NCBI GenBank assembly: GCA_017853285.1
Contig: JAFMJU010000100.1
Coordinates: 1 to 10,183 of the forward strand
Direction of reading: 5' to 3'
Length of the DNA stretch: 10,183 bases
Source: Gemmataceae bacterium
Lineage (GTDB): Bacteria; Planctomycetota; Planctomycetia; Gemmatales; Gemmataceae
Positions within the stretch are counted from its first letter, which is position 1. Every line of letters begins with the position of its first letter. Positions 1 to 6,276 of this stretch are shown here, piece by piece. The position numbers and the translations under genes are program-made. The notes below the pieces were generated by a model, which was not told the origin of the DNA, searched no databases, and was given only the letters and a program-made list of their open reading frames with translations.

Positions 1-1233
1 CGGGTTGTTGGTTTGAAGCGCCTTCACCAGGGTTTCCACCTTGGCATCAGGGCCCAGATCTGGAAGCACCGCGGCGAGGTTTTCCGGGGCGATGCGCCAG
101 ATACGGCCGCGGTGGCGGTCGCGCCCGGGATGGGTGAGGGGCACCTCGTAGTGGCCGATGATCTTGTTGTAAAAGTCCGCTATGTAGACCGCGCCATCCG
201 GGCCCAGCTTGATGTCCACCGGGCGGAACCAAAGGTCTTTGGAAACAACCAGATCGGGTTGTTCCACCGCCTTGGGGGATGCCCCGGTCCAGGCGACATC
301 GTCGCGATTGACACGGCTGGTGACCACATTACCCAGGAGGATGGTTTCCTTGAAACCGGGCCAGAGCCCCTCGGGAAGCCAGCAGCAGCCAGCGATGCCG
401 GTCGAGCCGTGGTCGTGCGGGCACATCTCGGGACCGAAGCCAAGTCCGTCGTGCGGTTTACCGAAGCTGGGGTAACTTGCGCCCCGGATGATGTTGTAGA
501 CCGGCTTGGAGTGGCAATCGGCGGTGAAGATGTGGCCGAAATCATCCATCGCCATGCCGAAAGGATTCACCTGGCCCCGGGTCCAGACCTCGAGGCCGGT
601 GCCATCGGCGTTGAAGCGATAGGTGTGGCCGCTTTGCATGCCGATGGTCTTGCCCTGTTCATTCTTCACCTGGCTCTCGTTGGCGAATCCGTGGGTGGCG
701 TGGATGGTTCCATCGAAGCCCCAAGTGAAGGCGTTGGTCATCCCGTGGGTGTCGCGGAAGCCGTAACCGGACAGGATGACCGTGGATTTGTCAGCCTTGC
801 CGTCGTTGTCGGTATCCTCCAGAAGGCGCAGGTGGCCAATGTCAAAAACCAGTGCCCTGGTGGTTTTTCCGGAGGGCAGCGGGAGCAGGCCGATGGGGAT
901 ATTCAGGCCGTCGGCGAACACGGTGACCTTGCGGGCCTTGCCTGTGGCGGGATCGAAATCCTCGAGGATTTTGACAGTGTCGCGCGGCTTTTTTCCCTCG
1001 GCGGCGGGGTAGGGGTATTCGAGGGTGTCGGTGACCCACAAACGGCCCCTGTCATCAAAGGCGATGTTCATCGGCTTGTAGATGGCAGGGTCGGAGGCCA
1101 CCAAGGTTGCCTTCAGGCCTTTGGGAAGCTGGAAACCGGCGGCTTCCTCAGCGGGGCTGAGCGCCTCGCTGGGAGCAACCAGCGGGGGTTGGGCCAAAGC
1201 AAGGCAAGCGACAAACGAGGCCAGGCTGACCAT
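1..1233 (-). CDS. PVC-type membrane-bound dehydrogenase / heme-binding protein, N-terminal 411 residues (3' end outside window)
   Basis: The reverse strand reads without a stop from an ATG at 1233 to the window edge, giving 411 residues. The start is fixed by an in-frame stop at 1251-1249 and by GGAG seven bases upstream. Residues 1-14 form a short hydrophobic export-like segment ending ALA|QPP, although it lacks the usual N-terminal Lys/Arg. From residue 32 it matches the PVC 'putative membrane-bound dehydrogenase' propeller (TIGR02604/DUF7133-like): FQLPKGLKATLVASDP (34-49), DDRGRLWVTDTLEYP (60-74), VNPFGMAMDDFGHIFTAD (222-239), FRPVDIKLGPDGAVYIADF (336-354) and the closing RDRHRGRIWRI (371-381). 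Family members usually continue into HEAT-like repeats and a C-terminal CxxCH cytochrome c motif. Residues 397-411 look like the beginning of the helical part, so any heme site would lie off the window. It is probably a periplasmic or surface sugar/alcohol oxidation protein; the substrate is unknown. It is divergent from the DHPS-like gene. Confidence 0.9.
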   Translation of the reverse strand, partial: MVSLASFVACLALAQPPLVAPSEALSPAEEAAGFQLPKGLKATLVASDPAIYKPMNIAFDDRGRLWVTDTLEYPYPAAEGKKPRDTVKILEDFDPATGKARKVTVFADGLNIPIGLLPLPSGKTTRALVFDIGHLRLLEDTDNDGKADKSTVILSGYGFRDTHGMTNAFTWGFDGTIHATHGFANESQVKNEQGKTIGMQSGHTYRFNADGTGLEVWTRGQVNPFGMAMDDFGHIFTADCHSKPVYNIIRGASYPSFGKPHDGLGFGPEMCPHDHGSTGIAGCCWLPEGLWPGFKETILLGNVVTSRVNRDDVAWTGASPKAVEQPDLVVSKDLWFRPVDIKLGPDGAVYIADFYNKIIGHYEVPLTHPGRDRHRGRIWRIAPENLAAVLPDLGPDAKVETLVKALQTNNP

Positions 1234-1429
1234 GGGCGGTCTCCAATTTCAATCCACACCTGCCGAATTGTGATTCTGGGGGGATGCCACCCCGCCACGG
1301 CGAGACCTTGAGCATACCCGGACCCGGAGTGGTTGGAAAGGATTCGTCCGGCTGGTTGGGCCTCCGGTTTTGGAACCATCCCCATAAGCCCTAAACCGTT
1401 TTCAACCATGCGGTTGTTACCATGGGAGC
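1234..1429. other. Divergent intergenic region with short hairpin and leader frames
   Basis: These 196 bases separate two divergent genes and must hold promoters for both, but I see no convincing sigma-70 -35/-10 pair on either strand. CAACC (1403-1407) and GGTTG (1412-1416) form a 5-bp stem with a 4-base loop shortly before the plus-strand gene. Two tiny ATG frames run into that gene's start: 9 codons from 1408 (TAG 1435-1437) and 11 codons from 1422 (TGA 1455-1457). Neither has a visible Shine-Dalgarno sequence. Confidence 0.35.
1424..1428 (+). promoter_or_regulatory. GGGAG motif almost touching the DHPS-like start codon
   Basis: The only Shine-Dalgarno-like motif before the ATG at 1430 is GGGAG, with a one-base spacer, which is too close for normal 16S pairing. 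No other in-frame ATG lies between the start and the upstream in-frame TAA (1385-1387). The alternative is a TTG at 1448, but it would cut into the conserved LFVTGKLAE strand. I keep ATG 1430 and infer weak-SD, leaderless or coupled initiation. Confidence 0.35.
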
Positions 1430-2830
1430 ATGGGTAGGCAGCGCGTATTGTTTGTGACCGGCAAGCTGGCGGAAAAGGCCCTTCGCAGGGTGCTTGACGG
1501 CTTCGCCCATGATGGTGGAATCGAGCCTGAAATCGCCGTTCTGCCCATCAGCGTGGCGGCCCTGGCCCACACGCGCTGGATGGCTCCCCGGCTGAAGGTT
1601 CCCGAGGGTGTCGGCCGGGTGGTGATTCCCGGTATGTGCTCCGGTGACTTGGAAGAGTTGGCCAGCGGCCAATTGCCGGGGATCCAGTTCGAGCGGGGGC
1701 CGAATGACCTGTTGGACCTGCCCGGTCATTTCAAGCGGCCCAAGGTGCCCCCGGACCTTTCGCGCCACAGCATCGAGATCATCGCCGAGATCAATCACGC
1801 CCCCCGGCTATCCCGGGAGAATCTTGTCGCCCAGTCCCGAGAGCTGGTTTCCGCCGGGGCTGACCGAATCGACCTGGGGTGCGACCCCGGGGTTTCCTGG
1901 AATGGGGTGGGGGACGCGGTGCGGGCGCTGGTTGGCCTGGGCATTCCGGTTTCCATTGATTCGTTTGATCCCGGGGAGGTTCGGGAGGCGACCCGCGCCG
2001 GGGCGACGCTGGTGTTGAGCGTCAACTGCCAGAACCGGGAGCAGTCGATTGATTGGGGAGCCGAGGTGGTGGCCATCCCCGACCGGCCCGGAACGCTGGA
2101 GGGATTGGCGGAGACTGTGGATTTCCTGGAAAGGAACGGGGTGAAGCACCGGATCGATCCGATTTTGGAGCCTGTCGGGCACGGGTTTGGGGCGAGCCTG
2201 CTGCGCTACGCGGAAATGGCGCGCTGTTATCCCGGAAAGCCGATGATGATGGGGACAGGCAATGTGACCGAGCTTGCCGAGGTGGACAGCGCCGGGGTGC
2301 ATCTGACCCTCCTTGCCTTGGCCCGGGAGTGGGGTGTCACCAGCGTGCTGACCACCCAGGTTGCCAACTGGTGCCGGGGCGCGGTGAAGGAAATCGACCA
2401 CCTTCGCCGGGTGGTGGAACTGGCGGTGGGGGAGCGGCGGCTGGCCAAATACCTGGATCCGGCTGTGCTTTTGCTGCGAGACCGGCGGGTGGCGAGGCGG
2501 ACGGAGCGAGACCTTTCCGAATTGCAGGCGGCCATCACGGACAGCAACTTTCGCATCGTGGCGGAAGATGGCGAGATCCATGTGATGAACCACCGCACCT
2601 GGGTGCGGGGGAGCGATCCGTTCGCGCTGATGCGTGACCTTGCGAGCCGTGAAAAACTGGATGCCCAGCATGCCCTCTATTTGGGCTATGAGATATCCAA
2701 GGCGGTCACGGCCCTGACCCTTGGCAAGAACTACACGCAAGACCGGGCCCTGGATTGGGGATTCCTGACCCGGCCGGAGGACACGCATCGAGACCGGCCG
2801 GATGAGCGGGGAGGCGTGGTTTCATCATGA
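1430..2830 (+). CDS. Dihydropteroate synthase-like protein (DUF6513 / DHPS barrel / DUF4346-like), probable pterin cofactor biosynthesis
   Basis: The product has 466 residues in three parts. Residues 1-~112 match a DUF6513-type domain (LFVTGKLAEKALRRVL at 7-22, then VVIPGMCSGDLE). Residues ~115-370 are a DHPS-like TIM barrel: IAEINHAPRLS (118-128) replaces the canonical NVTPDSFS loop, IDLGCDPG (147-154) replaces the iDiGgeStrPG strand, and SIDSFDPGEVREATRAGA (175-192) is the SiDTfkpeVa strand-helix. MMGTGNVTEL (273-282) and TTQVANWCRGAVKEIDHLRR (308-327) follow. The tail, with HALYLGYEISKAVTALTLGK (414-433) and YTQD, resembles DUF4346. This is the architecture of the 'dihydropteroate synthase-related' family (TIGR00284), found in methanogens and in bacteria with H4MPT-linked C1 genes, not ordinary folate FolP. 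Its exact reaction is not established here; condensation of a pterin with a pABA-derived unit is the natural inference. The stop codon overlaps the pabB start, so the two are co-translated. Confidence 0.9.
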   Translation: MGRQRVLFVTGKLAEKALRRVLDGFAHDGGIEPEIAVLPISVAALAHTRWMAPRLKVPEGVGRVVIPGMCSGDLEELASGQLPGIQFERGPNDLLDLPGHFKRPKVPPDLSRHSIEIIAEINHAPRLSRENLVAQSRELVSAGADRIDLGCDPGVSWNGVGDAVRALVGLGIPVSIDSFDPGEVREATRAGATLVLSVNCQNREQSIDWGAEVVAIPDRPGTLEGLAETVDFLERNGVKHRIDPILEPVGHGFGASLLRYAEMARCYPGKPMMMGTGNVTELAEVDSAGVHLTLLALAREWGVTSVLTTQVANWCRGAVKEIDHLRRVVELAVGERRLAKYLDPAVLLLRDRRVARRTERDLSELQAAITDSNFRIVAEDGEIHVMNHRTWVRGSDPFALMRDLASREKLDAQHALYLGYEISKAVTALTLGKNYTQDRALDWGFLTRPEDTHRDRPDERGGVVSS

Positions 2831-4290
2831 CCTTGCCCGCTTTTGGAGGCGTTGAAATCACCCCCGGTGGGGCCGCGGTACTGGCCATGCCGGTGCCGCT
2901 GGATCCCTTGGATGCCGTGCGCCGATTGGCCCGTTTGCCTTATTCGGTCTCGCTGTTCAGCCATGGGCCCATCGGGGACCGTGGCCGGTTCAGTTATGTG
3001 ATGGCGGACCCGGTGCGCCGGCTTATCAGCCGGGACGGGAGGTGTCTGGACCAGGACGGGCGCGACAGGGGCAATCCCTGGGAGGCGTTGCGACTGGAGG
3101 TGGCAGGTTGCCGCGGGGAAACCGCTGCCGGGTTGCCACCGTATCAGGGTGGCTGGGCCGGAATGCTGGGATATGACCTGGGGAGATGGCTCGAGCGGTT
3201 GCCTGAACCGGCGGTGGACGAATTTCAACCGCCCGAGATGGTCGCCGGTCTTTACGATGTGGTGCTGGCCACCGACCGGCAAGCCGGGCTGCAGTGGTTG
3301 ATTTCATCCGGGTTGGGCGAAGATGGGGATTTGGCAGCCCGGGCAGGGCGAGCCCAAGCGAGGCTTCGGTTTTTCCTGGACCGGTTGCAGGCGGACCCGT
3401 TGCCCTGGAGCCATGGTTTTGATTGCGGGGCCAAGGTGGAGCCAGCCCGGCTGCGACCCGTGACGGGGCGAAGCGGGGTCTTCAGCCATTTCAGCCGGGA
3501 GGAATATCTGGACGCGCTGGGGCGCGCGATTGATTACATCCACGCCGGGGATTGCTTTCAGGTGAACCTGGCCCAGCGTCTGCTGCATCGTGACCGCCCG
3601 CCTCTGGAAATACTGGGCCACATCGCCGGAAAAAACCCTGTGCCATTCGCCTGTTGGCTGGATTGGGGAGACGGGCAATTGATCAGCGCGTCTCCCGAGC
3701 GGTTTTTGCGGCTGGATGGCGGGCAGGTTTCCACCCGGCCGATCAAGGGGACGAGGGCTAGGGGGCTGACAACGGAACAGGATGACCTGCTGCGAGATGA
3801 GTTGATCCGAAGCCCGAAAGACCGGGCGGAAAACATCATGATCGTGGACCTGCTGCGCAATGATCTGGGGCGGAGCTGCGTGCCGGGCTCGATCCGTGTT
3901 CCAACCGTCTGCGAGATCGAATCGTTTCCCACCGTGCACCACATGGTGTCGGAAGTGCGCGGCACCCTTCGGCCTCAATTGGGCCCGGTGGACCTGCTGC
4001 AGGCCGCGTTTCCGGGCGGTTCGGTCACCGGTGCCCCGAAGATACGGGCCATGGAGATCATCAACGAGCTGGAGCAGACCCGGCGGGGGGCCTACTGCGG
4101 ATCGTTCTTCTGGATCGGGGCGGACGGGGGCATGGATTCGAACATCCTCATCCGCACCATCACGCGGCAGGGTGGGTGGCTTGCGTTTCCGGTGGGCGGG
4201 GGGATCGTGGCGGATTCCGATCCGGCGGACGAACACGCGGAGACCCTGCACAAGGCCGAGGGTGTACTGCGCCTGCTGGACGGTAGCTGA
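2827..4290 (+). CDS. pabB: Aminodeoxychorismate synthase component I (PabB)
   Basis: The product has 487 residues, a normal length for a stand-alone PabB. It converts chorismate plus ammonia to 4-amino-4-deoxychorismate, the first step to p-aminobenzoate. Residues 20-~190 are the anthranilate synthase I N-terminal-type domain (FSYVMADP 55-62, YQGGWAGMLGYDLGR 106-120). Residues ~222-485 are the chorismate-binding domain: QVNLAQR (245-251), SASPERFLR (287-295), PIKGTRARG (305-313), ENIMIVDLLRNDLGR (335-349), FPTVHHMVSEVRGTL (367-381), GGSVTGAPKIRAMEII (397-412) and GGGIVADSDP (457-466). Lys307 in PIKGT is the nucleophile typical of PabB; TrpE has PIAGT, so anthranilate synthase is unlikely. The start lies inside the stop of the DHPS-like gene (ATGA), indicating translational coupling. 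The glutaminase (PabA) and lyase (PabC) partners are not in the window. The gene ends 7 bp from a convergent gene. Confidence 0.95.
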   Translation: MTLPAFGGVEITPGGAAVLAMPVPLDPLDAVRRLARLPYSVSLFSHGPIGDRGRFSYVMADPVRRLISRDGRCLDQDGRDRGNPWEALRLEVAGCRGETAAGLPPYQGGWAGMLGYDLGRWLERLPEPAVDEFQPPEMVAGLYDVVLATDRQAGLQWLISSGLGEDGDLAARAGRAQARLRFFLDRLQADPLPWSHGFDCGAKVEPARLRPVTGRSGVFSHFSREEYLDALGRAIDYIHAGDCFQVNLAQRLLHRDRPPLEILGHIAGKNPVPFACWLDWGDGQLISASPERFLRLDGGQVSTRPIKGTRARGLTTEQDDLLRDELIRSPKDRAENIMIVDLLRNDLGRSCVPGSIRVPTVCEIESFPTVHHMVSEVRGTLRPQLGPVDLLQAAFPGGSVTGAPKIRAMEIINELEQTRRGAYCGSFFWIGADGGMDSNILIRTITRQGGWLAFPVGGGIVADSDPADEHAETLHKAEGVLRLLDGS

Positions 4291-4297
4291 GCGTTGG

Positions 4298-5404
4298 TCA
4301 GGTTTGGACCGCGTCGAACAGCACCAGCGAGAAGGGGCCGAAAACGATGACTGGCAGCCAGGCGGCCAGGGCGGGGCTGACCAGGTCGCCCTCACCCATC
4401 ATCTTGCAGCCGTAGACCATGCCGAAAAACATGCCGCACAGCATGAGGCAGATGCCTGCCGAGATGAACACATTGCGGTGCTGGTCCTGCAGGATCACCG
4501 AGACTCCCAAAAGCACCAGGGTCATCCCCAGGATGGGGCGGACAATGCGGACATGGAACAGCACCGCGAGAGAGGGTATGCGGGCGACATCGGCACGCTG
4601 CATCTCCTGGTAGAGCCGCGTGGTGGAGGCGAAGGAAAACCAGTTGGGATTGCGGGTGATGGAGGAGAAGTCCACCTCGCGCACATGGAGCAGGAAACGG
4701 CCGGTGTCGAGTGGCTCCAGGATGGGGTTCTTGCGGTCCCAGCCCTCGATTTCGGGCGGGTTGGTCTGCATCAATTCCCAGCGGCCGCCGCGTTCGGAGC
4801 GTTCATCCGGGTGGAACAGCGCCTGCTTGGCGGTGAGGTGGACCAGAGTACCGGCCACCGACTCCGGGATGGTGACCCTGAGGTTGTGGACCACCCGTGT
4901 GAGACGGTCCGCCTTTTCCCCCTCAATATGGATGCCGTTGGGCTCGTAGGAGCCGCGAACGGGGACCTCCTTCACCGCGTGGGGGTCTTCCTTGGTGGAC
5001 ATCAGTTTGTCGGCGATCCGCGGGATGATCAATTCGGAATTGACCACGGTGAGGCTGAGTGTGAGGAAGGCGCCCGCCAAAATGGGAGTGACGATGCGCC
5101 AGGTGGAAATGCCCGCCGCAAGGAGGGGCACCTGCTCGTTGCTCCGCTGCATCATGGCGATGGCGAACATGCTTGCCAGCAGGGCGATCGCCTCGCAGAG
5201 GCGATCGAAGATCTGGGTGAGCTGGTAGCCGTAGAAGGTGAGGATGTCGGTGACGATGTCGCGGACAGGCTTGTTCTTGCCGGCAAAGTCGTCGAGGTTC
5301 GTGAACAGGTCGACGATGATGTAGAGCGTCAGCAGGCTGGTCAGCACCACCAGGTACGACTTCACGAAGCTCCAGAACATCTGGCGGTCGATCAGGGTGA
5401 ACAT
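4298..5404 (-). CDS. LptF/LptG-family permease
   Basis: The product has 368 residues, the usual size for LptF or LptG, the inner-membrane subunits of the LPS export ABC transporter. The start at 5404 gives the family-typical opening FTLIDRQMFWSFVKSYLVVL; longer in-frame extensions lie inside the upstream phosphatase gene and look non-coding. Likely membrane segments are 14-33, 68-86, 103-121, 285-304, 312-331 and 342-363. A large soluble domain at about 125-275 sits between segments 3 and 4, where the family has its periplasmic beta-jellyroll. The sequence VDLFTNLDDF (31-40) after TM1 and SNEQVPLLAAGIS (88-100), a coupling-helix region that contacts LptB, are characteristic. It probably moves LPS or a related glycolipid towards the outer membrane. 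Only one permease is present here although LptF and LptG normally work as a pair. The sequence does not decide between F and G, though the N-terminus leans towards LptG. It overlaps the upstream gene by 13 bp. Confidence 0.9.
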   Translation of the reverse strand: MFTLIDRQMFWSFVKSYLVVLTSLLTLYIIVDLFTNLDDFAGKNKPVRDIVTDILTFYGYQLTQIFDRLCEAIALLASMFAIAMMQRSNEQVPLLAAGISTWRIVTPILAGAFLTLSLTVVNSELIIPRIADKLMSTKEDPHAVKEVPVRGSYEPNGIHIEGEKADRLTRVVHNLRVTIPESVAGTLVHLTAKQALFHPDERSERGGRWELMQTNPPEIEGWDRKNPILEPLDTGRFLLHVREVDFSSITRNPNWFSFASTTRLYQEMQRADVARIPSLAVLFHVRIVRPILGMTLVLLGVSVILQDQHRNVFISAGICLMLCGMFFGMVYGCKMMGEGDLVSPALAAWLPVIVFGPFSLVLFDAVQT

Positions 5405-6072
5405 GGTTTCTGGGGGCTCTCGGCGCTGACCTGGCTCGCCTGCCAGCGGGGCTGGTAATCCAGGAGATACTGCTTCACATACAGATTGGCCTCGGTGCAG
5501 GCCTTGTCGCCAAAGCCCTGTGCCTTCATCTCGCGGTAGGCCTCGGCGGTTGTCCAGCCCTGGTGCTCGACGCGGTACAGGGCGGCCAGCAGGCCGGTTC
5601 GGTGCAGACCGGCCTTGCAATGGATCAGCATGGGGTAGTTTTCAGGATCGTCATAGACCGCCAGCATCTCGTCGAGAACCGCAGGTCTTTTTTGCGGATA
5701 TTCCGAAAGGTGAACCAGGTCGGGTTTCACATGGATGTACTTCACACCCAGATTGCGGCACATTTCCTGCTCGCCGATGGAATCCCGGGTGAGGTAATCC
5801 TTGCGGATCTTCGGGTCGGGAAACTCCTGCTGCACATTGACGATGGATTTGATGCCGTAGCGGCGGACCGCGTCGGCGAACCCCTCCTCGGTCATTTGGC
5901 CGGAACGGTAAAGCTTGCCGGGGACCGTGACACGCAGCCTTTTGCCCTTTTCCCACACACTGCGGTAGAAGTGGAACAGTCCCAGTCCCAAAACAGCGAT
6001 CAGGAGCGAGGTGCCAACGGCGCCCGCGAGGCGTTTGATCCAGCGAACCGTCTCGGGCGCCACCGTGTTCAT
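5392..6072 (-). CDS. Membrane-anchored dual-specificity / tyrosine phosphatase-like protein (CX5R)
   Basis: The product has 226 residues. An N-terminal hydrophobic segment (about 16-36, GAVGTSLLIAVLGLGLF) anchors or exports it. A cysteine-phosphatase domain follows: PGKLYRSGQ (51-59), IKSIVNVQQE (74-83), and the P-loop HCKAGLHRTG (151-160) with nucleophile Cys152 and phosphate-binding Arg158. Asp118 is a plausible general acid. The P-loop resembles the DSP/PTP-NADK-like phosphatases common in Planctomycetes. The substrate could be a phosphoprotein, phosphoinositide-like or phospholipid head group; nothing in the sequence decides. Positive charges flank the hydrophobic segment on both sides, so topology is unclear. 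Its 3' end overlaps the LptF/G start by 13 bp, so the pair is co-expressed, which favours an envelope-lipid role by inference only. ATG 6072 abuts AGGGAG with no spacer; GTG at codon 4 (6063) is a credible alternative start. Confidence 0.85.
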   Translation of the reverse strand: MNTVAPETVRWIKRLAGAVGTSLLIAVLGLGLFHFYRSVWEKGKRLRVTVPGKLYRSGQMTEEGFADAVRRYGIKSIVNVQQEFPDPKIRKDYLTRDSIGEQEMCRNLGVKYIHVKPDLVHLSEYPQKRPAVLDEMLAVYDDPENYPMLIHCKAGLHRTGLLAALYRVEHQGWTTAEAYREMKAQGFGDKACTEANLYVKQYLLDYQPRWQASQVSAESPQKPCSP

Positions 6073-6078
6073 CTCCCT
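6073..6078 (-). promoter_or_regulatory. AGGGAG Shine-Dalgarno directly abutting the phosphatase ATG
   Basis: On the minus strand AGGGAG is followed immediately by ATGAACACGGTG. Zero spacing to the ATG is non-functional by normal rules, whereas the GTG at 6063-6061 is 9 bases away. If the GTG is used, the protein loses only Met-Asn-Thr, with no effect on domains. Confidence 0.5.
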
Positions 6079-6085
6079 GATCAAC

Positions 6086-6115
6086 TTGCGGGGGGGTTGG
6101 GGATGACCCCCGCAA
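6086..6115 (-). promoter_or_regulatory. Strong G/C hairpin in the phosphatase 5' leader
   Basis: The two arms, 6086-6094 and 6107-6115, are perfect reverse complements (TTGCGGGGG / CCCCCGCAA) around a 12-base loop. In the minus-strand transcript the hairpin ends 7 bases before the AGGGAG motif. A competing small hairpin, GGGG-TCAT-CCCC, can form from the 5' arm and the loop. This could be a translational control element or an mRNA-stabilising 5' structure. There is no U-run after it on the minus strand, so it is not a standard terminator in that direction. Confidence 0.45.
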
Positions 6116-6201
6116 TGGTCGGGAGAATGCCCGGAAGGTCCCTTGGTGGCAAGGCCATTCTGCGGGGTCTGGCATGGGGAAACCCAACGCCAAGAATCGT
6201 T

Positions 6202-6211
6202 TACGGCCGTA
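6202..6211. promoter_or_regulatory. 10-bp perfect palindrome in divergent promoter region (possible operator)
   Basis: TACGGCCGTA is a perfect palindrome in the 204-bp region between the divergent phosphatase and S46 peptidase genes, 65 bp before the peptidase start. Its position would suit a dimeric regulator. No regulator gene is nearby, and a 10-bp palindrome in GC-rich DNA can arise by chance. Confidence 0.2.
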
Positions 6212-6276
6212 CAACAAACCTGAATCCCAAGCGGGTCGATTCCTTGGATATGAACGCATGATTTGGAGATAGAATC

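Noticed and set aside
13..1311. Long plus-strand open frame (432 codons)
   Set aside because: It is the antisense shadow of the PVC dehydrogenase gene. The minus strand gives recognisable conserved motifs throughout, while the plus-strand product has no family resemblance.
1808..2788. Minus-strand open frame (326 codons) opposite the DHPS-like gene
   Set aside because: It is an antisense shadow with no recognisable motif. The same applies to minus-strand frames at 3304-4395, 6316-7464, 7561-8286 and 8783-9655.
1430..2830. Annotation as canonical folate dihydropteroate synthase (folP)
   Set aside because: The length (466 against about 280), extra N- and C-terminal domains and non-canonical loops place it in the DHPS-related family.
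2827..4290. Annotation as anthranilate synthase TrpE
   Set aside because: The PIKGT motif with Lys307 is the PabB signature, whereas TrpE has PIAGT. The DHPS-like neighbour also fits pABA synthesis.
4291..4310. Bidirectional terminator between convergent pabB and permease genes
   Set aside because: Only a 4-bp stem (GGTC/GACC) is visible and it lies inside the permease 3' end, with no U-run on either strand.
3860..5458. Long plus-strand open frame (532 codons) spanning the pabB 3' end and the permease
   Set aside because: It runs out of frame through pabB and antisense to LptF/G, both of which are well supported. The product is a low-complexity composition typical of GC-rich shadow frames.
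5405..5620. 72-residue N-terminal extension of the LptF/G permease
   Set aside because: The extension is Arg/Pro/Gly-rich, lies inside the phosphatase gene and precedes the family-typical start at 5404.
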